From a virus, in the IMG/VR virus record IMGVR_UViG_3300021963_000071, positions 1 to 64,000 of that record: a DNA stretch of 64,000 bases; one strand, given 5' to 3'. A program made the translations under genes and the position numbers. Below are positions 39,568 through 51,600 of this stretch, in pieces. The notes under the pieces are model-generated. The model saw only the letters and a list, made by a program, of their open reading frames with translations. It was not told where the DNA came from and did not search any database. Within the stretch, counting starts at the first letter, position 1; every line of letters starts with the position of its first letter.

Positions 39568-40797
39568 TTAGTCTAACCAAATTGAATATTCTGAAGTGAC
39601 TCCATGTTCTGGATGAACGAACATCAAATGCTGACATGGTCTACTCATGGACTGGAAATATTCCTGAGCATATGTATTATAGCTTTCTGAGGAACCAGAG
39701 ATTCTCAGTATTGTTGAGCCAATAGTCATCTTGAATTGCTGATGATAATGTCCCATAAAAACATCATCGAAGTGCTCGGGGACCGCTCCATCTTTCCATC
39801 CCATTACCTTCTTATAGTAAGCACCAAAGTTAGAAGGCTGAGGTAATTGGTCGCCATGAATCAACATTGTTGAATAGCTTCCAATTGTGTCTACTGCGTA
39901 CCAGTTTCTTTCCCCGATGCCATCAGGAATATGGAAACTAAATCTTGGCTCATCCTTGAATATAAGGCTAACTATTTTATAAAGCAATCTATCCATGTTA
40001 GTTTCGGGATCATGAGATTTTCTTGCTCTTCCGCCAACTGCCCCATGATTACCAATTACGCCAGTTGCTTTTACTGTTTCAAAATTCTGTAGTGCTTTTG
40101 TTATAAATGTGCTGATAATTTGTGGACCATAAACACCAACCTGTCTATATAAGCCAGAATCAATAAGGTGACTTTGTCCAGGGAATATTTCTTCTCCCTC
40201 AACTATGTCACCCAGAAACCACACGTGAAGGTCTTTCACGGGATGATGTGCTCTTTGTATGTTTACGATCTCAAGCATCTTATCTGTATACTGCTCAATT
40301 CTTTCGGCAAGGACATCAGAATTGTAAGTTGGAGTTACTTTGCCCAGCTGCCAATCAGAAAAAACTACAACAGCTGTTTCTGGAGTTTTGCTGCCAGACT
40401 TAGGAAAGCTAGGTGCTTTTATTTTAGGCATCTCAAAATTACAAAAAGCATCATAGGCTGCAGAATAAACTGCACCTTTTGCTTCTTCCTGTACATTTTT
40501 GTATTTATCTGCAAGTCTTGCTAATCTTTTATTTTCTGACCTAAGAAATTCTGCCCTAGAATCCGATATATCTGAAGATAAAGTTTCTTCCTCATAAGAC
40601 GGAACAGGTGGCTTTTCGTAAGGAGAGTCTTTTTCTTGAACAATATCTACAATCTCATCATCAGAAATTTCTTCTATGATTAGGGAGTTAGACAAAATGT
40701 CGCCAAAACCTTCATCATCAAAAACCAAAGCTTTTGCTTGGCCAACATTTGGCGATCTAACAATATAAGTTTGTCTAATGACAAAATTCTTTTTCAT
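39568..40797 (-). CDS. Calcineurin-like metallophosphoesterase
   Basis: The 409-residue protein has a metallophosphoesterase core: VVVFSDWQLGKV near residue 142, FLGDIVEGEE near 191, GVIGNHGAVGGRARKSHD near 243-260, HGDQ near 316 and MGHYHQQ near 350, the D-x-H, GD, GNH and GHxH motifs. A charged N-terminal extension (about 1-130, with a coiled-coil stretch) precedes it. Such enzymes include Mre11-like nucleases and phosphatases. It lies amid baseplate genes but is not obviously structural. Substrate is not predicted. Confidence 0.82.
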   Translation of the reverse strand: MKKNFVIRQTYIVRSPNVGQAKALVFDDEGFGDILSNSLIIEEISDDEIVDIVQEKDSPYEKPPVPSYEEETLSSDISDSRAEFLRSENKRLARLADKYKNVQEEAKGAVYSAAYDAFCNFEMPKIKAPSFPKSGSKTPETAVVVFSDWQLGKVTPTYNSDVLAERIEQYTDKMLEIVNIQRAHHPVKDLHVWFLGDIVEGEEIFPGQSHLIDSGLYRQVGVYGPQIISTFITKALQNFETVKATGVIGNHGAVGGRARKSHDPETNMDRLLYKIVSLIFKDEPRFSFHIPDGIGERNWYAVDTIGSYSTMLIHGDQLPQPSNFGAYYKKVMGWKDGAVPEHFDDVFMGHYHQQFKMTIGSTILRISGSSESYNTYAQEYFQSMSRPCQHLMFVHPEHGVTSEYSIWLD

Positions 40798-40820
40798 AAA
40801 TTAGGACATCCGTTTCAATG

Positions 40821-41990
40821 CTAATAATTAGATTGTCCCATTATAACAGAATATACAGCTATAGATCCAGCAGTTGGGTAGACTTTATGGTCTGATGGAG
40901 TAAAGTCTTGTAGCGGAATTTCTCTCCCGTCCACATTAAATCCAGTAATTGTAACCTGCCTGACTAAATCCGATGACATCCTAATGTATCTTTCTATTTC
41001 TCCGATTGACACAGTATCTCCAACAGACAGAGAATTTAAATATCTTTTGACAAAAAGAGAAGCCTGATTTCTAACACCAAGAGCTATTCCATCACTAGTG
41101 CCCGAAGGTAATGTAATATTGGCTGCTACGTTAATCGCTAACTTTTCTGCTAACCTAACATTAAATCTAACGCCAACTGGCTTAACAGATATAATCGAGT
41201 TATAAACAAGTTCTGGAATTTGCTTAAGATTAGATCCACCCTCAGGTACGATGATTATATCGCAAGATCCAACACCAAAAGATGACTCCCTAATTCTTAC
41301 ATCCCTAACACCAGGGACAGCAAGTGTTGCAAACCTAACTGACTCGACACTGCCGGTAGCTTGAGTCTTAATAGCCGATACTATTCTTCTTCTATAATTA
41401 TCATCAGCCTCAGCATTAGCTATTGCGTAGACTTCTTTGGGGTTTGTGCAATAGACCACAACCCCAGGAGGAGCTATAAAATTGTGCTTAGTAAGAGAAT
41501 TTATTGATGCTGTATAACTATTGTCGGTAAAGTCTGGTACCACCAGACCGTATGCCCTGGTAGTTCCTGCCGCAATAATTACTTCACCATTTAATTTAAA
41601 TCTATATTGTCTTACTGAGAAATTGTCAACGTTAGTATATACATAGGTTCCTTTAGGAAGAATTATGTCATTGCTATAGGATTTTTCTAGAGAAAATTGA
41701 ATATTAAAAGATTGTCTTTCAACAGCCGATGCGTCAGAAATTGTTTTTCTTGTAACACCATAAAGCTGACCTATCATATCCAGATTCATTCCATTTGCTG
41801 TAGCTAATGAACTCTGCCTTAAAGAAAGTGACAAAGAAGAATACAGTTGAGCTATTTCTGTCCCAATTGCTTCCGCAAAAGCTCTAGCTATAGAGCCTGG
41901 ATATATGGCTGAAATGCCGGCGTTTCTCTGTAGTGAATCTAATATCTCAACTACAATTTCAGATTGTTCTTTTTGACCATAGACAGGCAT
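40821..41990 (-). CDS. Baseplate J-like protein (baseplate wedge)
   Basis: The 389-residue protein matches baseplate J / gp6-like proteins: ISAIYPGSIARAFAEAIGTE near residues 19-38, a middle of VPGVRDVRIRES and GSCDIIIVPEGG, and a C-terminal IGEIERYIRMSS. These proteins form the wedge ring of contractile-tail baseplates. It is followed two genes along by the gp25-like wedge partner, the usual order in myoviruses. This is the main evidence for a contractile tail. Confidence 0.85.
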   Translation of the reverse strand: MPVYGQKEQSEIVVEILDSLQRNAGISAIYPGSIARAFAEAIGTEIAQLYSSLSLSLRQSSLATANGMNLDMIGQLYGVTRKTISDASAVERQSFNIQFSLEKSYSNDIILPKGTYVYTNVDNFSVRQYRFKLNGEVIIAAGTTRAYGLVVPDFTDNSYTASINSLTKHNFIAPPGVVVYCTNPKEVYAIANAEADDNYRRRIVSAIKTQATGSVESVRFATLAVPGVRDVRIRESSFGVGSCDIIIVPEGGSNLKQIPELVYNSIISVKPVGVRFNVRLAEKLAINVAANITLPSGTSDGIALGVRNQASLFVKRYLNSLSVGDTVSIGEIERYIRMSSDLVRQVTITGFNVDGREIPLQDFTPSDHKVYPTAGSIAVYSVIMGQSNY

Positions 41991-42371
41991 TTATGCTCCT
42001 AGATTTTGAGTAACTGATAATACAACTGGCTCATTAAAGTCACTAATTATGTGAACATCAAATCTTATTGAATCAGGACCAGTTGGAACAGCTTCTATTT
42101 TTATATTACGCCCTTGAAAGATTCCTTCTTTTTCAAGGGCAGCTCTTATCAATCTTTTTCCTAAATCACCAGTTTCCCTAGATTGAGGCATACCATAAAG
42201 AATAGATAGATCAGTACCAAGCTGAGGATAAATATAAAAGTCTCCTGGCTCTGTCATAAGCCTCATATAAATCTGCTGTATATCATCTTGAAGCATGCTG
42301 GTGGTCACAGCAACGTCTTTATTTCCGTCTATTTCTATGTCTCCAGACATTGTAAGATATATATCAGGCAC
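41991..42371 (-). CDS. gp25/W-like baseplate wedge protein
   Basis: The 126-residue protein contains LQDDIQQIYMRLMTEPGDFY near 26-45, then LGTDLSILYGMP and RAALEKEG, the signature of T4 gp25 and P2 gpW wedge proteins with the E-P-G core of the family. It sits directly before baseplate J. It is a small structural unit that joins wedges to the sheath. Confidence 0.8.
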   Translation of the reverse strand: MPDIYLTMSGDIEIDGNKDVAVTTSMLQDDIQQIYMRLMTEPGDFYIYPQLGTDLSILYGMPQSRETGDLGKRLIRAALEKEGIFQGRNIKIEAVPTGPDSIRFDVHIISDFNEPVVLSVTQNLGA

Positions 42372-42372
42372 T

Positions 42373-43008
42373 TTATATTTCTTCGGCTTTCTGTTGCGCT
42401 TGAGCGAATGTGTAGCCTTGCTTTAAAAGATCGACTACTTTAATTATATACTCTTTTGGATACTCTTTAAGTACGCTTTCGACCAAAGTGATCTGCTCTG
42501 AGGTTAAACCCTCCACAGATATTTCAGAAGAATGGTTTGCGGCGTTGTCTTTTATCTGCGTTCCAAAACCACGTTCACCTTGTATAGTAATACTCTTGGC
42601 CCTATCTTCTTGTGTTATTTGATTTAGTCTAGATAAATAGTAACTAGCGTTATTTTGTGGAGAATTTATAGACTTGTAGTCTATTTTTACTAAAGTTGGC
42701 TGAGAATAATCATAGGCTGAATAATTAAAATTATAACTATTCCACCTTAGGCCATCTTCTTTTGTAAACATTCTTATATGGTCTGCAAAAAGACTGATAC
42801 TTCTGCCTGTAGCGCTAATCACTATTCCCACTCCAGGGGCTGCAAATATTTCAATATCTCCATCATCATTTAATCTTAAAAAAGAATGATTATCAGGATG
42901 ATTCAATCCAACTTCTCTCCTGGAAAATTCATGTCTTTTATTAAGCTCTGCTTCAACATTAAACTTATCTAAGCGATGAATACTTGCTGCATAACTTCTT
43001 GGGTCCAT
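42373..43008 (-). CDS. Baseplate-region protein, 211 aa
   Basis: The protein begins MDPRSYAASIHRLDKFNVEA and contains FLRLNDDGDIEIFAAPGVG then SISLFADHIRMFTKEDG, a beta-rich segment found in baseplate clusters. The C-terminal 50 residues are helical and end GYTFAQAQQKAEEI. It lies between the OB-fold and gp25-like genes. I do not recognise a precise family; a spike or hub accessory is likely from position. Confidence 0.65.
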   Translation of the reverse strand: MDPRSYAASIHRLDKFNVEAELNKRHEFSRREVGLNHPDNHSFLRLNDDGDIEIFAAPGVGIVISATGRSISLFADHIRMFTKEDGLRWNSYNFNYSAYDYSQPTLVKIDYKSINSPQNNASYYLSRLNQITQEDRAKSITIQGERGFGTQIKDNAANHSSEISVEGLTSEQITLVESVLKEYPKEYIIKVVDLLKQGYTFAQAQQKAEEI

Positions 43009-43010
43009 AA

Positions 43011-43379
43011 TTACCTAGCCATAAATTTTGGTATGCCAGTATTAACTACATAATTGGGCATTTGCGGAGATACTCTGATTGGGTCATCAAAATAATTTAT
43101 TATGTAGGCATGATTTTCATTATCATCCCTAAATCCTATTAAGCAGCGTGTTCCTGGTTCGGGGCAAACAGACTGAACACCCATTATTGATGGACATGGA
43201 ACATTTTCTATAATATTGCCTATTTGGCCTGACAAAGCGTCATCCAATATAACGGTAGCTGAATTTAATTTTCTATCAAATTTCATAACTAACCCTGGCC
43301 TTGATTTTGACTGCTTCAATCTTGCAGCGTCGATCTGGTTTTGAATTTTGTTATCAAACTTAGGATAATTAACTGGCAT
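43011..43379 (-). CDS. Small OB-fold baseplate spike-like protein
   Basis: The 122-residue protein has an OB-like pattern: RPGLVMKFDRKLNSATVIL near 24-42, then VPCPSIMGVQSVCPEPGTRC near 57-76 and LIGFRDDNENHAYIINYFDD. This is as in the N-terminal OB domains of gp5/gpV-type spike proteins. The ATG at 43379 has GAGGAG eight bases upstream, better than the ATG at 43394. It follows the lysin gene and precedes the baseplate genes, consistent with a spike or hub cap. Confidence 0.65.
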   Translation of the reverse strand: MPVNYPKFDNKIQNQIDAARLKQSKSRPGLVMKFDRKLNSATVILDDALSGQIGNIIENVPCPSIMGVQSVCPEPGTRCLIGFRDDNENHAYIINYFDDPIRVSPQMPNYVVNTGIPKFMAR

Positions 43380-43418
43380 GAAAAATCTCCTCATTAACTG
43401 CCGGAAAGACTATTTAAA

Positions 43419-45600
43419 TTAATATAGTCCTTCTTCTAATTGCTTATATAATGCTTTCTTTGGTGTAGCCATTACCTGAGAGGTATACTTTGATAGATCT
43501 ACCCATACTTCTATTTTTGGAATCCCATATTGAGAATCTTTTTTTCTAGTTGGCGAATCCTGTGGAATATTTGCAAGGACCCATTTCTTTAGATCATCAG
43601 TTGATTTACCTGTAGCTTTTTGATAAACGTCTGCAGCCACCTTAAATGATAAACCGGCTATAAAACCATTTGGTAAATATGTGTCGCCCCAAGGTCCACC
43701 CAAACTACTAGAAGTTTTCAGTCCCCAAGTTTCAATTTTTTTCTTCACATCTTTTTGTGCAATCTTTGATCTTAAAAGATATACTTGATTAATGGGTATC
43801 CAAACTCTTTGATCATAATATTCTAATCCATAATTATTTGATTGTGCCTGAACTTCTTTTAGTTTAGCATCGATTGTCGCCTCAGTAAATTCCTCAGTTT
43901 CCCAGTTAGCATAGGCCAACTTCCACATTGCGATGTCTTTTTGTGACTGGGGCAGAGATAGATCAGCTAAAATAGATCCCCCCTGTGCTTGACCAGAACT
44001 GTTTTTAATTCTTGTTCCAACCTGCCACAAACCCATAAAGCCGTGAGCGTTTGCTATATACGGCCTATAGTTAGCCTCCCTATAAGCTAATGCTGTAAAA
44101 ATGGCAGATATTTCTTCAGAAAAATTTCCATACTGAGATAAAAGATAAAATACTTCCAAGTCAGTCATTGAAGATTGGTCATTATAGTAACTTTTTAATA
44201 ATCTTGCTGAATTTATTTTTGATAAAGAAGTGGTTTTATAAAAGTCCATATTTAAAAATTGAGGACTTGTATTTACAAAAATACCTAAGCTTGACATAGT
44301 CATCTGACCATTTGATCCAGTATATTTACCAGCTCTTGCTGGAGAAAAACTTATATGTATATGACTCCTATGTGTTGCATCATCTGGAGCATCTTTTGCT
44401 ATTTTTACATACTTTAATTTTGAATATTTTTCCACCATTTTTCCCACAACTGGAGTTACCCCACCAGGATCTTTAGTATATTCATCTGGGCACCAATTGC
44501 CTATTTTTATATAATCTGGCAATAGGTGTTCTGGAGCTGTGTTTAATACCGATAAAAATAGATCAAGTTGTCTTATATATTCTCTTTGAGATGAACCAAT
44601 GTTAGTAAATTTATCTCCTTGATTTATAAATAAATCTATATCAAATCCTCTTCCAAAAGCATGATCGGTAATATAGGTTCTCTTTTGTGGTGTTCCGCTT
44701 GATACTCCAGTAAGGTTTTTGCCAGCACTTTCAAAATTCATTGCCCTCCAGGTTCCAAACCCGCCAGACATATTGTAATTTTTATCGTGTATAAATAGCA
44801 ACAATTCAATCAATGCAGCGGAAGCAAAGCAAAGTTGTGAGCCAGCTTTAATAAATGATTCGGGTATTTTATTGTCACCTCCTTTATATAGAGGGAAGTC
44901 ACTTGAAACCATAAATGATAAGTATTCCAAATCATCCGGTATATCTACATTAAAACCAAATGGTATTGCACTTGCTCTATCTTCAATATCAAATATTCTT
45001 CCGGCTTCTTCAACAATATGCTTTGATAAAAGAAGGTTTCCTCTATCTCTGTACCATTTTTGCTCTTCTTCCGTAAGCAAAGCTACGATGGCAGCAGCAT
45101 AACCTACTGAAGTTGGAGCGTCTGGAGAGGTAGCATATTCATCATCTGATGAGCCATTCATTCCAGTCGTTGGGTTATTTGTTTCCATTCTTCTATTTAT
45201 TGCATTAAATAAACTTTCGTTATATCGTTTTCCTAATGCGCCACTGGTTGCGAGCTTAAGCGCTGCGTTTGCTCCGTGTATAAGTTTGAACTCCATCCTC
45301 TCCAGATTCTTCTATAACTATAGAAGAAGAATTAAGAATACTTCTAGATAAAGATGTTAGACTTTCTCTAGCCATGTTTGCATTAAACATATCAGAATAA
45401 ATATTGCTAGCAAGAAGTTCTTTGCCCGACGCGGAAGATATTAGGTCTGTTGATACTAAAGTTTGATCAGAATAACCTCTCCTGGCTGTTGTTGTAGCAG
45501 CTAGCGCTTTTCCGTTAGGAGGGACTAGGCTATCGGAGAAAGATTTTGCTATGGCAGCTGAATCAGATAGGTTGCTTGGCGTGAAATTATGGGTTGACAT
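43419..45600 (-). CDS. Tail lysin with M15 peptidase-like and lysozyme-like domains, made by +1 shift at 45276
   Basis: Restored length is about 726 residues: 108 codons from ATG 45600, one skipped base, then 618 codons. Zero frame would end after RSKRSA; the shift gives GANAALKLATSGALGKR. An M15/VanY-like region has DHAFGRGFDIDLF near residue 310 and HRSHIHISF near 410 (HxxGxxxD and HxH metal ligands). A lysozyme-like region has AYREANYRPYIANAHGFMGL near 500 with the catalytic Glu. It probably opens the host cell wall at the tail tip during injection. The ATG at 45296 is internal to the first frame. Confidence 0.82.
45273..45276 (-). promoter_or_regulatory. Zero-frame CGGA, +1 recoding site E
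   Basis: The upstream frame reads CAA ACT TAT ACA CGG AGC AAA CGC; skipping C gives ACA GGA GCA AAC GCA, which continues to the stop at 43419 through the lysin domains. The zero frame stops at 45256, seven codons after the site. Confidence 0.78.
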
Positions 45601-45601
45601 A

Positions 45602-48600
45602 TTAACCTGTCCTTCTAGGAGTTACTGCAGCTTCATTGGCACTTATTGTGGATGAAGCTTGAGTAAGAACATCTTTAGTATACACGTTGGCCAAGTTATT
45701 TGTGACCAATTCCCAGTTAAGGGTCGCTGGAGTACCATCATCATAGTATTCATCCCACATGATAAATGGCCATTTTGCAGCGTTTTCGTAAAGCTCAGCT
45801 ACAATTCTTACTTCAACTAATGTGTTAAATAATTTTCTAGCTACAGAATTTGAAGTGATATCTGGAGAGTTATGCACAGCCGCATGATCATAAACTTCCT
45901 TATCTTCTATCTTCTTAAACAATGATTTGAATCTTGAAGAGTTACCGCTAAATATTGGAGTATTAAGAGAATTAGCTAATTGAGACTTAATTGAATCGTA
46001 ATTAAAAACTATATTTCCATTATTAACTGATTTATTTTTTAAGAACAATGAGTATACAAAATCTCTATATTTAATCAAGTTTGTTTCCTGATTCTGATAG
46101 AAGATTGTTCCAAGAGTTCTTCCATATTGTTCTTTGAGATAATTTTTTTCCCTATTACCCTGAGAGCCTGCATCAAAGTCTTCATCTGTTTGAAGATTAT
46201 CTCCGTTGCCTTGACTTAGCTATTCTAACTATAAATATTTTATTTCTTAAAGCGTTAGCTGTAAATACAGTTGCTTTTCCTCCTGGAGAACCTAATGGAA
46301 TTATAGTTAATTTATTTGGATCATTAGTATAACTAGCTTTTTCTGGAGCAGCAATGAATGTATACAAGGATTTGTTAACAGAAGTAATTGGGGTGGTTAA
46401 TTCAATATCATTTGGTATACCTATAAATAAACCGTTTTCTACATAAGCCACTTTATACACTCTATTTAATTCATAAACTATATTACCTACAATATTTTCA
46501 ACTTGAACTAATTCTCCAGCCCTAAGGTTGTTTGACTTCGGACTTGCTGAATCATCTGTTATAAATATGTATTTATCAGAGTCAACAGCATAAGATTTAA
46601 TCTTACCAGAATAAACAGGATACATATTGCTGATTTCTGATTTTTCAAAAGCGTTTATTCCATCAAGACGAACTCTAAATGAGCTTCCAGTAAATATATC
46701 TTTTACCTGTATCGTGTCAGCGTCTATAACTCCAGAATTAGACTGACCCTGCGCTGGGTCTAGTTCACAGATAACCTTAAACATTGGTTCTAGTCCAGCT
46801 TTTTCTGGACCTAGGCCCGACATGCCTAAAACCTGAGCATGAATTAGAGCATTTTCATAACTTATATATTTAACTAATCCTTTTATCTCAGTTTCTTTCC
46901 ATCCAAGACTCTTGAATAAATCATCTGTTCTAAGATAAGCGTAGCCATCGGAGCCCCTAGTGTTTACTCTGGAACCAAGTATTCCAGGAAGAAGAGCCTT
47001 AGAGTGGTATCTTCCTACTACCATTCCTTGATTATAGGAAAGGCCAGCATCCATTGCTTGACCATTTTTGTTTAGATACTGAACATAGCAGCCATGCTGA
47101 TCCATTAGATTATCTCTAACCCATTGCCAGCCTTTCCATACAATTTGCCCCATAACTGGAATTGCACTTGAAACAACACCAGCTACTACTGCAGCGGTAG
47201 CAACAGATCCATTGTTACCATTTTTTTGAGCTTGATCTCTTACTTGATCTGTTATTGAAGGCATTGAGTCTGCAGTTGCAGAGGCAACTATATCTTTAAT
47301 TAGAGCAGAAGATCCGTGAGTATACTGCATAGCCCCAGTCATTTGAGTAGAGAGACTTTCTGCTAGGGCATCAACTGATATTGATCCACTCAAACTTACT
47401 CCAGTATTGGTTGCATTAAGGGCATCTAAATAAACTCTTGTATCATTCCTTATATTTTGAACTGACAACCAAGAATGTATCCAAGATGACATGTACCATT
47501 TTGCTGGATCGTTTATTGTAACCAGAGCATTTGGAGTAATGGATGTTATGTAGCCCAGCTCTGGAGTAAAGTGATGTATAACTTGTTCAACTTCAAATAT
47601 TCCATACATTCTCTCATAAACGTCTGCAAGATATACTAAGTCATGAGGCCTTATGTCTGCATTTCCTACTACAATTATTTCTCCGCCATATATATCCTTA
47701 ATTGACTCTTTAAGATAGGATAATGCTATTCTTTTTGCACTAAGTTCATCCGGTGCACCAGTAACATTTTTAGATATTCCTCTTCCAGTTTCAAAAGGAT
47801 GAAGCAGAGGGTTAAGAAAACCAAAGAATCCTGATCCAGTTATATTATCAAAATATATTCCTGTTTCAACTGTCATTTCTACTTGACGTTCAGCTGGAGC
47901 ACCCTTATCGAGAGCTACGCTTACTGGATACTTTCCATCAGAAACTGCAGTTACTACTGTCGAAACTCCAGATAGATTTTCTTGTATTTGATTTGAAAGT
48001 ATATGAGAAAAAGAACTTATATAATGTATTCTTTGGAATGGTTCTCTAATTTCAACTACTGGCTCCCCATATTCTCTTGTGAATGGATTGTCAATAGCCC
48101 TTAGGAGAGAGCCTGGCCTACCTAGTGAATAATATATTGAGTCATTTAATACTTTATTCATTATATTTGCTTGTCTTGCAAAATGACTAATCTGAGATAA
48201 ACCATATCCAGTTTGCAGCATATTGAGCTTAAACATATTTACAAGAGCACTCAATGCATCTCCTGCAGCCGTTATGAGTGGACCTATAGTTGAATCTAGA
48301 AAATTATCTACTCCAGTTACAACTTTAGAAACAATGTTTGTGGCGCTGCTTCCTTCTCCTCTATTTTTGTAGAGGAGTTGAATAAACTTACCTTTGTCTT
48401 TGGCGTATGTTTGATTTGGATTAATGAAGGCAGCAAAAATCTTATCTACTGGCCTAAAGTCCCATTGACCATCTTCAGCGGCTCCTGTCATCTTTCTATT
48501 TGGTTTGAGAACAAGCCATGCCCTTGCATATGGGTCTTGCCACATTGCTTGCCTAAAAATACCAACCATCAGTAAGAACAGCTGCTTAGGTGTTTTAATG

Positions 48601-51600
48601 TATTCAGATATTTCTTTATTTAATGTTTTTTGTCCAGATAATTCTTTTTCTACTATGTTTGTGGTTGTATTTCTTGGGCTAGAAGAATTGATAATTTCAA
48701 ATAAATAATCTTGATTTTCTACTAAGAAATTATCATAAAAGTTTTTTAATTTATCTTTAATTAATTCATTAAAATAATTTACAAGTCCACCATCTTGAGT
48801 TGGTGCATCAATTAGATTTTTTGTTACGTAGTCAATTCCTTTTTTATTTTGTTGCGCATCTGTTCCAAGAAGTATGGCGAATTCATCTAAACCACTTCCA
48901 CTTGTTTCACTAAACTTTTTAAATATATTTGTTGGACTGTCATCTTTTCCAGAAAAGATTAACTGTCTTAACTCTGGAGTAAACTCTGTATCATCTTCTG
49001 GATTTATCCCGTAAGTCTCAAAAAAGATTGATTTAACACTTTCATAATCATGATATCCAAACCTAAATTGATCCCATATATCTCTTGCTTGAGTAAGAGT
49101 TCTTCCATTTCCAGCTATAACTGAAACAGATAGATCATAGTCTTCATCATATAGTTTTCTAGACTGCAATCCTATTGCATCATTAATGTTAAAAACATCT
49201 GCAAAAGATACCCTACCTGTGCCAGACTTGCTTCCAGTTGTATCTAGCTCTCTATTTAGAATATCGTAGCCATCTTTTTTTGTTAGCTTACTTCTATCTT
49301 TTGACAAGACAGCTTGCATGTATCCTTTATAATTTCCGCCAAACATAAAATCTTGTTGAGCCAATTTAGAGCTTGTCTTATACTCGCTAAATATTAAATT
49401 ACTATAATCAAGTGGACTGTCTAAGTCTGGATCAAATGAGTTTAATTGCTTGTTTACTTGTGCAATATTTTTATCTTTAGATCCCTCAATTGATTGGAAG
49501 GCTCCAAATCCTATTATTTGATTACCTTGATTTTGAGGATCGACAAAACTTGAAATGGTAATATCATCTGTTATCGCAACACCTAATGGAATATCATTAG
49601 GTACAAATGTAAAATAGCATTCTGAAACTCTTGGAGCATACCTATATCCAGACTCATGTACGCCCTCTAAAAGGAATGCATTATCTAAACCAGGACTTCT
49701 TTCACCGGAAGAAACAGTTAACAAACCTAGGTAATAGGCTGCGTCAGGAGAAACTACTGCATCTATATTTTCTGGATCATTAACACTTGGTGCAACAGTT
49801 GGATGGTCTTCCATACTATAAGGATTATCTGTTTTACCCCACAAAAAGTATGATGGTTTGCAAACCACTGCTATTGGTTTTCCATTATTTCCTGTTGGAT
49901 TATATACAAGAACATGGGGGCCATTTTCGCCGTTATAATCTTCTGCAGTTCCATACAATTCTTCTGAATCTGAAAAATATTGTTTTCTAAAAGATAATAA
50001 AGCCTCATTATTTCCCTTTATAGAAGAAGGGTTATATGGCCATCTCATGGCTATATAAAATTGTTCTTCTATATTTGTTTTTGGAAAACCCCATTCAGAA
50101 GCATAATCGATTGCGGTATGCTGATACTCTGGAAGTTTTATGGACCTATCAATAAATTGACTAGGAAGATCTTCATAAAGAATATCTTTATTCGAAGAGT
50201 TTTCTGGATATGGCATTTTTATTACGATTTCTCCAGAAAGTATTGAACTATTTTGATTTTGATCAGAGCTAATATTTATAGAGTTTTTAAAACTAAAAGA
50301 GTTTTGTGTTATCTCTCTAGCAAAATTTTTTGATATTGATTTTGACTCTATCTTAGATTTTATAAAATCTTTTTCTAAATTTAATAAGAATGAATACTCT
50401 TTATCAATTGATTCATAAACATTGGCATATTGATCTTCTTCTTTATTGTTTAGACCTCTACTACTTAAGCTAAAAGTTCTATAAGAATAATTTTCCAAAT
50501 AATACTCATCATTTACTCTATTGGCAAAAAATGGAAATCTAAATCTTATTGGAAGTTGGTCTATTTGTTGATGAACTTGTTCAGCTGTTTCAAGATTTAC
50601 TATTTGAGATTCTGCACCAACTGGCAAATGGAGACCCATAGCTACAGCACCCTTATTTAAAGGTAGTTTTGCTAATATTTTTCCTGTAGTTGCAACACCG
50701 GAAGGTGGTTGGCCAGATGATGTCGGGTCAACTACATATTGCCCATATTTACTGAATAGATTTATTATCTTTCCTCTCAATGCATGAGCTGGTGCATATA
50801 TTGAAGTTGGGCTTGATTGCATTTTAATAAGCTGTTCTAGTGCATCGCTAGCTTTACTGTTTTTTATAAATGATTCAGCGTCTGAATATACGCTACTATT
50901 TTTATTTATCTCGTTAATAATTTGAAGAAGCTCTTCATCTGGCTTTCTTGACTGAGGAACAGATATGCCAAGTTCTGCGGCTTTTGTATCTCCTGGGTAA
51001 CCTGTTGTAACAGGAACAACTCCAGAAGTATAAAGCCAATGTGGTTTACCATAGAATACTGTTGATCTGTCTTCAAAAGGCCTTACTGCAACTATGTAGT
51101 TGGGAAGAAGTTTTGCACAGACTTGAAATAGGTCCCAAACTGTTCTCATGTAGGTTTGGGCCCTAAATGAAACCTCATCAAATCCTGGCATGTCGTCATC
51201 GTCATTCGGAGAAACAAAACCAAGAGTTCTCCATATATTAGTCCCCCCCCTGCCCATAAGAACGCCAGTGAGACCAAGGCCAAGACCGATAGTACCTGTT
51301 ACTGGACCACCAACTGCGGTTAGTGCAGCTCCGATTCCTATTGTTGCCAACTTACTAGCCACTTGAGCGCTACCAGATGCGTTAAGCTCTGAACGCATTG
51401 TAACTTCTTCAACGACTTTTTTAGCTTCTGTATTACCCTCTTGATTTGCACTCAATAGGCTATTCCAAGCTGAATCAGTTAACCTGCCAAGATATTCCAT
51501 TCTTTCATTGGGCATATTCTCTGGAGTGACGCTTGAAACGCTTGTCCAGCCATCTCCTATATCTCCACCTAAGAATTGAGCTATACCTGTACCATTTCCT

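Noticed and set aside
51243-51250. Run of eight C (G8 on the coding strand) as a slippage site
   Set aside because: The hub frame continues on both sides without change, so no shift is needed.
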